A model generated the notes under the pieces. That model was not told where the DNA came from. It was given only the letters and a program-made list of their open reading frames with translations, and made no database searches. DNA of 11,081 bases, taken from contig JACMLA010000878.1 in NCBI GenBank assembly GCA_014379815.1, positions 1-11,081 on the forward strand. Reading direction: 5' to 3'. Each line of letters opens with the position of its first letter. Position 1 is the first letter of the stretch. The stretch comes from Bryobacteraceae bacterium (GTDB lineage Bacteria > Acidobacteriota > Terriglobia > Bryobacterales > Bryobacteraceae). Both the position numbers and the translations under genes were made by a program. Shown here piece after piece: positions 1 to 7,900 of the stretch.

Positions 1-82
1 GGTTGCGACAGTGGCTGGAGTCCGGACCCAATCGCTGGCTCGTTTGAGGGTCGCACGGTGACCCGCATGCTAACGTCTTAGG
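1..82. other. Left-edge segment, no gene assigned
   Basis: These 82 bases precede the first gene. A short frame on the plus strand (3-47) ends in a TGA and reads like the last 14 residues of a protein (ending NRWLV). Another plus frame is open from base 1 to the TAG at 79-81. Neither is long enough to identify, and no hairpin or clear promoter is visible. The segment may hold the end of an upstream gene. Confidence 0.3.
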
Positions 83-1318
83 GTGTCGAATCCGGCGAAC
101 CAGATAGAACTGCAGCAGGATGCGATCTGGTTCCGTGTTTTCCTAAAGCTTCTCGCCGGTGGGTTTGGGCTAACGGGGTTGCTGCTCCTCGCTCTTGGGT
201 TGACTCTTCCGGCACCAGTCATCGACTGTGTTACCGGAAAGCCCTGCGTGGGTGACAAGGCACTCTTCACGATCGAGGCATCCGATCTCGAGAACCGTAG
301 CGACCAGTATGTTCGACAGGCGATCCGAACAGGAGCGCTGTTCTTTGGAACGGTCAGTCTCCTGCTGATGGCCGGCGCTTTGTTCTTCCGGCCTCTGCTG
401 ACCTTACTCTCGTGGCCGGTTGCGCAAGCGGGCATCGCAGTTTTATTTATGATCGTCTGCCTGATGTACGCTCTGCTGCACTATGCATTCGCAGCACCCT
501 GGTATGACGTCGCGAAGTTGCAGACCGATCCGGTTTCCGTGCCGGTCTTTGGCAAGCGATTCCTGTTTATCGAGGTCGCCAAAGCATTTCGCTTAATAAG
601 ACCCGCTTTCACGTATGTGCAGTCGTTTGTGCTCAGCCAGATGGTCGCCTCGGTTTTCGCGGCGCTGAGCCTTGCTCTGTTGTTTCACAGACGATTTGGC
701 TATCGCGGAATTCTGCCTGGCTCGCTGCTATTTCTGGCCTGGATCTGGCCTACGTATGCGTATCGAAATTTCTACGATTTCGCCATCGCGGGGTTCTTCG
801 CTTTGGGATTCACTGCAGTGCTCGCCGGATGGCCTGCCGTCTACGTCCTGACCATTGGGATCGGCAGTCTGAATCACGAAAACATTCTGTTGCTGATTCC
901 GGTTGGATGGCTGCTCTGGCGGGACCGGACCACTTCGAAGCAGGCCACACTCTGGTCGGTCTTCGCACTCGCTGCGTGGTTTGCAGCACGGGTTTTCCAG
1001 ACCGCCTTATACCCGGTTCCGTCGGCTCAATTTCTCAAGATTGTCCGCAACTTCCGGTTCATCGCAGAGCGGGACGGCGGCGGTGCTGTCGGCCTGTTCT
1101 GGCTGAGCATGTGCGTACTGGTGACGCTCGCGTGCCTCAACCGGGGCTCGGTATTCAGCCAGAAATCATCACTGCTGTTGCTGTTGCTGATACTGACAAC
1201 GTTCGTCTTTGGGCAGTTTAATGAGCCGAGGGTTTTTATCGCGTATCTGCCTGTTTTCTGTGTGCTGCAACTGGAAGCGTTCAAGCTCGACGACAGACTT
1301 ACATCTTCATCTTCTTGA
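83..1318 (+). CDS. Polytopic inner-membrane protein, possible GT-C-like glycosyltransferase
   Basis: This 411-residue protein has about ten hydrophobic segments (approximately 22-43, 84-106, 113-135, 180-202, 210-226, 234-256, 262-279, 288-305, 337-352, 363-396), so it is an integral membrane protein. The first hydrophilic loop (44-83) is acidic and holds two Cys (49 and 55) that could form a disulfide if the loop is extracytoplasmic. Later motifs, LNHEN (263-267) and NEPRVF (380-385), resemble conserved patches I associate with uncharacterised GT-C-like membrane proteins, but I cannot name a family with certainty. The GTG at 83 is the earliest possible start, since an in-frame TAA lies at 71-73. 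There is no well-spaced Shine-Dalgarno. Its 3' end overlaps the convergent dprE2-like gene by 20 bp. The nearby polyprenyl-phosphoryl-arabinose genes make a lipid-linked-sugar transferase role attractive but unproven. A flippase or other transporter is an alternative. Confidence 0.8.
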   Translation: MSNPANQIELQQDAIWFRVFLKLLAGGFGLTGLLLLALGLTLPAPVIDCVTGKPCVGDKALFTIEASDLENRSDQYVRQAIRTGALFFGTVSLLLMAGALFFRPLLTLLSWPVAQAGIAVLFMIVCLMYALLHYAFAAPWYDVAKLQTDPVSVPVFGKRFLFIEVAKAFRLIRPAFTYVQSFVLSQMVASVFAALSLALLFHRRFGYRGILPGSLLFLAWIWPTYAYRNFYDFAIAGFFALGFTAVLAGWPAVYVLTIGIGSLNHENILLLIPVGWLLWRDRTTSKQATLWSVFALAAWFAARVFQTALYPVPSAQFLKIVRNFRFIAERDGGGAVGLFWLSMCVLVTLACLNRGSVFSQKSSLLLLLLILTTFVFGQFNEPRVFIAYLPVFCVLQLEAFKLDDRLTSSSS

Positions 1319-2045
1319 ACATCTGCTCCGGGATGGCACGGATCAAGCCCATGATGGGACGCCAGAAGAACGGCGTATAGATGACATCGCTGTCACTTTT
1401 CATTCCCTTCAGGATGTCCGCCGCTACCTGCTCCGGCTTGGCGAACAGAGGTCCCTTCTTCATGTGCGAGGTCATGGGGGTATCCACCATACCTGGCTTA
1501 ACCAGCATCACGTGAACCGATTTTGGAGCTAGCCGGTTGCGCAGACCTTCACAAAACCGTTCCAGCGCTCCTTTGGTAGTTCCGTAGACATAGTTGCTTT
1601 GCCGGCCCCTGTCTCCTGCCACCGATCCAATCACCACAATCTGGCCTGTGCCCTTAGCTTCGAAGTGATTGCCGAGAACGGTCAGGAGCGAGACTGGAGC
1701 GATCAGATTGGTCTGGAAGATTTCCAGTGCCGCGGATGCGCTGGCTGTTGCGGCGGTGTTGTCTCCCAGCACGCCCCATGCGAGGACCGCAGCGTCGATG
1801 CCGCCGTCACGGACAATGCTGTTCAGGAGCTCTTCGTGGGAACTTGTGTCGTCGAGGTTAGCACCATAGGTGGTTACCTCTTTCGCACCGCGTGACATGA
1901 GATCGCTCTTAAGCACTTCGAGCTGCTTTGTATTGCGCGCGACGACAGCCAGACGGGCGCCGGATTCCGCCAGCTTGCGGCAGAGCGCGGAAGCGATGGA
2001 AGAACCAGCTCCAAAGATGATGATGCGTGTGTTGGTGAGGGTCAC
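1299..2045 (-). CDS. dprE2: DprE2-like decaprenylphosphoryl-2-keto-ribose reductase (SDR family)
   Basis: This 248-residue short-chain dehydrogenase has a nucleotide-binding turn GAGSSIA (12-18), catalytic Ser141 (IGSVAG) and the YxxxK pair Tyr154/Lys158 in VYGTTK, so all catalytic residues are present. The short C-terminal tail rich in Lys and Met and the FFWRPIMGLIR stretch match the DprE2 style rather than a fatty-acid KR. In the known pathway DprE2 reduces the 2-keto intermediate made by DprE1 with NAD(P)H, yielding polyprenyl-phosphoryl-D-arabinofuranose at the inner membrane. The GTG start overlaps the dprE1 TGA stop as GTGA (2045-2042), indicating translational coupling, and a purine-rich RBS lies upstream inside dprE1. 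It is the last gene of the minus-strand block and its stop lies within the end of the convergent membrane-protein gene. The family assignment is strong and the DprE2 role rests on its partner gene. Confidence 0.9.
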   Translation of the reverse strand: MTLTNTRIIIFGAGSSIASALCRKLAESGARLAVVARNTKQLEVLKSDLMSRGAKEVTTYGANLDDTSSHEELLNSIVRDGGIDAAVLAWGVLGDNTAATASASAALEIFQTNLIAPVSLLTVLGNHFEAKGTGQIVVIGSVAGDRGRQSNYVYGTTKGALERFCEGLRNRLAPKSVHVMLVKPGMVDTPMTSHMKKGPLFAKPEQVAADILKGMKSDSDVIYTPFFWRPIMGLIRAIPEQMFKKMKM

Positions 2046-3355
2046 GAGCGGGTAACTCTCCTCCAGAAACTAGAGCTGAACTGCGGGTCGATCCAGCGCT
2101 GATGTTCGCGCCACAAAGGGTACATGGTCTGGTACGTCTCGGGCTTCATCCGTGCATCCTTGGCGGCGTACAGCGTCCCGCCTGCAGCCAGAACGAGATC
2201 GTCCAGCTGGTCAAGCAATCCGAACACTACAGGGGAAGCTGGAAAATCCAGCGCAAGAGTGAATCCCCGGCCGTTGAACGACAGGTTGCCTGCATTCGGC
2301 GCATCGCCCATCAGCTTCATCACGGCAAGGAACGAAGCAGAACCCTGTTTGGAGATCCGGTCAAGGATCTCTCGGAAAGGCTCTACTCCGTGCTCGACTG
2401 GCACCAGGCATTGCCATTGCACGAAGCCCCGCGGTCCATAGATTCGGTTCCACTGGTCGACTGCATCCAGAGGGTAAAAGAATGGATAGATGCTGACTTC
2501 TGTCTGCTTGCGGCCAGCTCCGTGCTTGCCGTAATACACGGTGTTAAAGGCACCGACGGTCAGATGATTGATGGCGAAATCGGGAAAATCGACAGGGCAG
2601 CGTAGCATCCCTGTGCCCTGAGGCACGAAACCAGCAGGACCACTCTGGCTGTGATTGCCACGCATCAAAATGCCCCGGCCTGCGGAGCGCCCCCCGGCAA
2701 GGCAATCCACCCAGGCAACGACGTAGTCGAAGTCGCGCTCGGAATCAAGAGAAAGCTGCAGGAATTCATCCAGGCTGTCGTAGCGGATCGACTCCATGGA
2801 GATCATCCCGTTGAGCGCCGGATGCATCTGAACTTCAGCCCATGTGATCAGGCCCGTGAGCCCCAGCCCGCCTACGGTTGCGCGGAACCACTCGGGGTTC
2901 TCCTCAGGCGAGCACCAGCGTCGGGAGCCGTCGCTGCGAACCAGTTCAAACCCACGTACCGCATGCCCGAAGGTGCCGGCACGATGATGATTTTTCCCAT
3001 GAACGTCGTTTGCGATCGCTCCGCCGAGCGTGACAAATCGGGTTCCTGGTGTTACAGGGAGGAACCATCCGAGCGGGAGGCAGAGGTCGATGATTTCTGA
3101 CAGACTGACGCCTGATTCCGCGCGAAGAACCCCGGTTTGCGGATCGAACGATATGAAGTGCCGCAGGAGCCGCGTACGGAGAACCGCGTTTCCATCGTTG
3201 AGGCAGGAATCTCCATAGCTGCGTCCGAGGCCGTGAGGCAACAAAGTCTGCCCTTCGGGAATAAGCGGTACCTCATCGAAACGCCAGCGCTGCCAGACGG
3301 ACGCCTGGTCAGCCCGCGGAAATCTTCCCCAGGAACGAACAGTAGGATCACTCAT
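2042..3355 (-). CDS. dprE1: DprE1-like decaprenylphosphoryl-beta-D-ribose 2'-oxidase (FAD)
   Basis: This 437-residue VAO-type FAD oxidoreductase (M. tuberculosis DprE1 has 461) oxidises C2 of polyprenyl-phosphoryl-ribose to the keto form, the first half of the epimerisation to arabinose. From the ATG at 3355, the FAD domain shows GLGRSYGD (42-49, Tyr47 matching mycobacterial Tyr60), PGTRFVTLGGAI and DVHGKNHH (117-124, His119 matching His132). The substrate domain keeps FVQWQ (Gln313 and Gln315), Lys347, and YAAKD with Lys399 matching catalytic Lys418. The position matching mycobacterial Cys387 is Ala368, in TLALDFP. I chose the ATG at 3355 because homology starts at the following WGR; a TTG at 3370 would add five residues. 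Neither start has a clear Shine-Dalgarno. The start is 20 nt after the upstream HAD-UbiA stop, and the stop overlaps dprE2, so the three genes look like one operon. Confidence 0.93.
   Translation of the reverse strand: MSDPTVRSWGRFPRADQASVWQRWRFDEVPLIPEGQTLLPHGLGRSYGDSCLNDGNAVLRTRLLRHFISFDPQTGVLRAESGVSLSEIIDLCLPLGWFLPVTPGTRFVTLGGAIANDVHGKNHHRAGTFGHAVRGFELVRSDGSRRWCSPEENPEWFRATVGGLGLTGLITWAEVQMHPALNGMISMESIRYDSLDEFLQLSLDSERDFDYVVAWVDCLAGGRSAGRGILMRGNHSQSGPAGFVPQGTGMLRCPVDFPDFAINHLTVGAFNTVYYGKHGAGRKQTEVSIYPFFYPLDAVDQWNRIYGPRGFVQWQCLVPVEHGVEPFREILDRISKQGSASFLAVMKLMGDAPNAGNLSFNGRGFTLALDFPASPVVFGLLDQLDDLVLAAGGTLYAAKDARMKPETYQTMYPLWREHQRWIDPQFSSSFWRRVTRS
2056..2064 (-). promoter_or_regulatory. Ribosome binding site for the dprE2-like gene
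   Basis: On the minus strand these bases read GGAGGAGAG, an excellent anti-Shine-Dalgarno match, ending 10 nt before the GTG start at 2045. It lies inside the last codons of the dprE1-like gene and supports the GTG start over downstream alternatives. The spacing is slightly long but workable. Confidence 0.5.
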
Positions 3356-3375
3356 TATTTGAAATGCCAAAACAT

Positions 3376-4824
3376 TTAAACAGCCAGAACCGCCAGTAGT
3401 ACGATCGCACCCACAATGGCAAGACTCATACGATTCTTCAATGCAAACAGAATTGGATCGTCAGTCATTTCGCCACGGTGGGTTACCAGCCAGACATGGC
3501 TAAGCCACGCTAGCAACAAGGGCAAAATCAGCCACAACAACCTGGGATGCCGGTAGAGCACCAGAACCGAAGGGCTTTGCAGATACAACGCAAGGACCAG
3601 CGCGGATACGTAGGCCGAACCGACGCCCATGCCCTCGACGATCGGCAGGTCACTTACCGTATAGCCACGGCCAGGCACGTTCAGCTTTCCTGAGCGTTCC
3701 CACATCCGAAGTTCTGCGGCGCGTTTCGCCAGAGCCAGTGTGAAAAAGACAAAGATCGAGAAGCTGATCAGCCAGACCGAGACCGGCGTCCTGGTGGCAT
3801 AACTTCCCATCGCAATCCGGCTCGAGTACAGACAGGAAAGAATGACGACGTCGATAATGGCCCGGTTCTTCAGACGCACTGAGTAGGCGAATGTGAAGAC
3901 GAAGTAGAGGAGCAGGATCTCCAGACTACGCAAAGAGAGCGAAGCCGCCAGCGCAATTGCTGTCAGGACGAGGACAGGGATTAGCGCAGCCCAGGTTAAC
4001 GGAAGATCGCCGGAAGCGAACGGGCGTTTTCGTTTTCTTACGTGCAGCCTGTCGTTGCGGCGGTCCAGCAGATCGTTAATGAGATAGCCGGCCGAAGCCA
4101 TCAGGGAGAACGAGAAAAACGCGGTAACTGCGGCGATCCACCGTGGCCCGTCCTGGAAGTGGTGCGCCATCAGCATGGGGGCAAAGATCAGCAGGTTCTT
4201 CACCCACTGGTAGGCCCGCATGCCCTTCCAGAATGCCCGAACCGGGTTCGCCTTTTCCTCGTAGACCCGTTCCACTTCGATGCCGGCGCTACGGGCACGC
4301 GCAGCGAAGGACGGCTTGCCAACCACCCAGGCGTGCCGGGCCGAACGCCATACGTAGAAATCCGCGTTGGCGTCGCCGACGTAATCGAAGCCGCGCTCGC
4401 CGAACAGCTCGACCAGTTTGGCGACCTTATTTTTGCCTTTCAGATTGTGAGTTTCGCTCGACGAGATCACCTCATCGAAAAAGCCCAGATGCGCAGCGAC
4501 GGCGCGCGAGATCGGGGCGGCTGCAGCGGTAACCAGAATCAGGCGTCTTCCGGATTCCTTCAATTCCTTCAGGTCCCGGATCAAATCCTCGCGCCATGGC
4601 AGAGTTTCCGGATCGAATTCGGTTAGCTCAGATACTTTCTGCTTCAGATGCGCTTTGCCGCGCAGCAGCAGGAAAGGGAGACGAAATATAACCGAATAAT
4701 CGTTGGTAATTGCGTCGAAAACGGACTCGTAGAGAGTATCCGAACGTAGAAGAGTGCCATCCAGGTCGACACACAAAGGAACAATTGTTGCCGCAACAGG
4801 CTGGATCACATTGGGTTGGGTCAC
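3376..4824 (-). CDS. HAD phosphatase-UbiA prenyltransferase fusion (DPPR synthase-like)
   Basis: This 482-residue two-domain protein has an N-terminal cytosolic HAD hydrolase (about 14-190) with all motifs: DLDGT (20-24, nucleophile Asp20 and acid Asp22), Thr99 in LILVTA, Lys133, and GDANAD (150-155). The C-terminal UbiA membrane domain (about 200-482, some eight or nine helices) has the prenyl-diphosphate/Mg motif NDLLDRRND (250-258), a basic RKRKRPFASG patch, and the second motif with Lys319 and Asp325 (KNRAIID). These match the branch that includes mycobacterial Rv3806c, which transfers 5-phosphoribosyl from PRPP to decaprenyl phosphate. The HAD half plausibly removes the 5-phosphate from the product, which is an inference from the fusion. 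The start is a GTG with a weak RBS; a second in-frame GTG five codons on is possible. It heads the three-gene cassette with dprE1 and dprE2. Confidence 0.9.
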   Translation of the reverse strand: MTQPNVIQPVAATIVPLCVDLDGTLLRSDTLYESVFDAITNDYSVIFRLPFLLLRGKAHLKQKVSELTEFDPETLPWREDLIRDLKELKESGRRLILVTAAAAPISRAVAAHLGFFDEVISSSETHNLKGKNKVAKLVELFGERGFDYVGDANADFYVWRSARHAWVVGKPSFAARARSAGIEVERVYEEKANPVRAFWKGMRAYQWVKNLLIFAPMLMAHHFQDGPRWIAAVTAFFSFSLMASAGYLINDLLDRRNDRLHVRKRKRPFASGDLPLTWAALIPVLVLTAIALAASLSLRSLEILLLYFVFTFAYSVRLKNRAIIDVVILSCLYSSRIAMGSYATRTPVSVWLISFSIFVFFTLALAKRAAELRMWERSGKLNVPGRGYTVSDLPIVEGMGVGSAYVSALVLALYLQSPSVLVLYRHPRLLWLILPLLLAWLSHVWLVTHRGEMTDDPILFALKNRMSLAIVGAIVLLAVLAV

Positions 4825-4938
4825 AGCGTGCCCGCGCTAAGAATAGGCCCGAACGAAAGGGTCAGCTTGCGCATACGTTTACTAGTTTAGCATCGCGGAA
4901 TATAATGACTTTTTGTTTGTTCTGCCGTAACTCAGGTG
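4825..4938. other. AT-rich spacer between mfd and the HAD-UbiA gene
   Basis: This 114-bp gap separates the mfd stop from the start of the arabinose cassette. It is much more AT-rich than its surroundings: positions 4861-4920 hold 23 G or C out of 60 by hand count. I see no convincing hairpin-plus-T terminator in either direction. It probably carries the promoter for the cassette on the minus strand, though no good minus-strand -35/-10 pair is visible. The best promoter match in it faces the other way. Confidence 0.6.
4878..4906 (+). promoter_or_regulatory. Sigma70-type promoter candidate pointing antisense into mfd
   Basis: On the plus strand TTTACT (4878-4883) and a perfect TATAAT (4901-4906) are separated by exactly 17 bases. 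The -35 matches the TTGACA consensus at four of six positions. Transcription would start near 4913 and run into the 3' end of mfd in antisense. No downstream plus-strand gene exists for thousands of bases, so this is either a source of antisense RNA or a chance match in an AT-rich gap. Confidence 0.35.
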
Positions 4939-7900
4939 TCACATAACGGGCATCGCAGAGGTTTCGTCAATCGTGAAAAGTCGGGTGAGATAACCGAGTA
5001 TCTGGGCCGGAGAATCCAGCCCGGTAAGTGGTAAACGCAGTACTCCGGCAGGGGTAAACTGCGCTCCCGGGGTGTTCTTGACAATCTCCATCAACCGGGC
5101 CGGATCCACCCGGGCGGCCTGGTGGAACTTGACGTTCAGCATTCCCGAGCGCCGGTCGATGGCTTCGACTCCCGCTTTTTCGACGACTGTTTTCAGTACG
5201 GAAAATTGCAAAAGATTCAACGCTCCTTCCGGAGGCGCTCCGTAACGGTCTTCGAGTTCTTCGCGAATTTTTACGGCATCTTCCTGTGTAGCGGCTTCGG
5301 AAATTCGCTTATATGCACGCATACGCTGCTGTTCGTCCGCAATATATTCGGCTGAGATTCTAATGTCCAGCCCGAGATTCAAACTCGCATGAATTTCCGG
5401 CTCAACCTCTTCGCCCTTCAATTCATGCACTGTTTCTTCCAGCAGGCGCAGGTAGGTGTCGAAACCAACCGAGCCGATGTGACCATGCTGTTCCCCGCCG
5501 AGGATGTTCCCTGCCCCGCGTAATTCGAGATCCAGCGCGGCAATCTTAAAGCCCGCACCGAGGTCGCTGAACTCTTTTAGCGCGGCCAGTCTTTTGCGGG
5601 CCACCTCACTCAGCTCAGTATCAGCCGGTACCAGGAGGTATGCATAGGCCCTCTTGTTGGACCGGCCCACCCGGCCACGCAATTGATACAGCTCACTTAA
5701 GCCATGACGCTCCGCATTCTCGATGATGATGGTGTTGGCGCGGGGAATGTCGATGCCGTTCTCTACGATAGTCGTGCAGACGAAAACGTCATATTCGTGC
5801 TTCATAAACCCAAGCAGGACGCGCTCCAGTTCCGCTTCCGCCATCTGTCCGTGGCCGACGCCTACGCGTATCTGCGGCAGCATCTCCTGGATCATGGCCG
5901 CGCGCATAAAAATGGAATCCACCCGGTTATGCACGAAGTACACCTGACCACCCCGCGACAGCTCCTGTTCGATGGCAGTCCGGATCAGGTCTTTTTCGAA
6001 GTGCGCGACGACCGTATGTATGGCCAGACGATCTTTCGGAGGTGTCTCGATGGTCGACATGTCACGCAAACCGAGCAGCGACATATGGAGCGTGCGTGGA
6101 ATCGGGGTGGCGGACATCGTCAGAACGTCAACGTTCTTGCGAATCTCTTTCAAACGCTCTTTGTGACGCACTCCGAATCGCTGTTCTTCATCGACCACAA
6201 GCAGCCCGAGATCGTGGAAGACGACGTCCTTCGAAAGCAGCCGGTGCGTACCGATGACAAGGTCTACCTTACCGGCCTCGACCTGCTCCAGCGTCTCTTT
6301 GATTTCCTTTGCATTGCGAAAACGGCTTAACATTTCGATGCGCACCGGGAAGCTTTGAAACCGGCGGCGAAAACTTTCGAAATGCTGCAGCACAAGGACC
6401 GTCGTCGGCGCGAGGACAGCCACCTGCTTACCATCGCCCAGGGCTTTGAATGCGGCCCGCATGGCGACTTCGGTCTTTCCAAACCCAACGTCCCCAACCA
6501 GCAGCCGGTCCATGGGAGTGTCGCTCTCCATGTCTTTTTTGATTTGCCGCACCGCGTGCACCTGATCTTTGGTTGCGGTGTACTCGAAGGCATCTTCAAA
6601 CTCGCGTTGCCAGTTGGAGTCGGGTGAGAACGCGAAGCCTTCTGCCATCTTGCGGGATGCGTAGAGCTTTAAGAGCTCGTCGGCCATGTCGCGCATTTTG
6701 GCTTTCACGCGGGACTTGGTTTTCTGCCACGTTGCCCCGCCCATTCTGTCGAGTGGCGGTGCAGCCCCTTCGCCGGCTCCGCGAAACTTCTGTATCAGAT
6801 CGAGACGGGTGAGAGGCACGTACAGCTTTGCTTCATTGGCGTACTCCACCAGCATGAAATCCCCAGCCTGTTCACCCTGGTTGATTGAGCGGACTCCGAG
6901 AAACTTTCCGACTCCATGCTGGGTGTGGACGACGAAGTCGCCTGGCTTGAGGTCGGCAATGTCGGCTTGAAACGCTGCTGCCGCGCGCCGGGTTTTGCCT
7001 GCAGGTCCGGCGATGTCGGAGACGTCGAACAAGTCCTCGAAGCCAAACAACGCTACGTTTGGATCTGCGAAGAAAGTTCCCCTTGGCACCCTGCCGCGAA
7101 CCAGAAATGTGTTGGCGTAGGCTCCTGCGAGATACATGCGCTCGGCAAGGTAGGGAGCGGTGGCCTCCGCAGTATCGATGCCCAGCTGAAAGGGCACCCG
7201 GTATTCCTGCAGAATGTCCGCAATGCGTTCCAGTTCCCCGCTGGCGGGCGCAAAGTAGACGACACGCCCTCCTCGTTCGACAACCGACCGGCCCTCCGCT
7301 ACAGCAAGTTGCATGTTGCCGTGAAACGCGATGGATGGTCTGGTTGGAATGGCCGCGCTTTCGGCAGCTCCGGCAACCACGACGTCGAGTTCCCGGAGCG
7401 CCACTGTCTGGAACCTCCGTGTTTCCTCCAGCAGTTCCTCAGAGCTCAGGTAGATTTTTTCGAACGCGAAATCCGCGCTCTTTTCGGTTTCTTTCAGACG
7501 CTTCCAGAAGCGGTCGACCGCTCCCCCCACGGCTTCCGGTTCGTCAATGATGACCACAGCGTCGCGCAGCATGCGGAACACCGACGAGGTACGCGGCCGC
7601 GCTATCGGAACCCAGAACTCCCATCCCGGAAATTCCTCGCCGGCCATGGAGACCCGGTCGACCGCAAACTGGGCGAGTTCCCGGAACAGAGCCCGTGACT
7701 TGGGATATTCCAGCAAAGGCAACACAACAGCTTCCTTCGTGTTGAGTGTCGAGCGCTGTGTTTCGGAGTCGAACCGGCGCATGGATTCGATCGAGTCACC
7801 GAAAAACTCCACTCGTACCGGCTGCTCCGTTTCCGGTGGAAACACATCGAGAATTCCACCCCTTACGGAGAATTCGCCAACCAGTTCGACCGGATCGCGT

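Noticed and set aside
3..47. Possible C-terminal end of an upstream gene at the left edge
   Set aside because: Only 14 codons, with two other plus frames also open for similar lengths; there is no basis to choose a frame or name a product.
1171..1190. CTG/TTG repeat resembling a microsatellite
   Set aside because: It encodes a run of leucines inside a predicted transmembrane helix, which explains the repetition.
3356..3370. TTG start giving the dprE1 product five extra residues
   Set aside because: TTG is a rarer start, no RBS supports it, and homology to DprE1 begins downstream of the ATG at 3355.
4825..4938. Rho-independent terminator after mfd
   Set aside because: A T-rich run exists on the plus strand but no GC-rich stem adjoins it, and on the minus strand the run is A-rich.
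4905..4946. Tiny plus-strand frame of 13 codons starting at the TATAAT box
   Set aside because: Its ATG overlaps the -10 hexamer, so it would not be included in a transcript from that promoter, and it is too short to judge.
6916..7698. 260-codon plus-strand frame opposite mfd
   Set aside because: It is antisense to conserved Mfd domains, with Arg/Gly/Pro-rich shadow-like composition and no supporting RBS.
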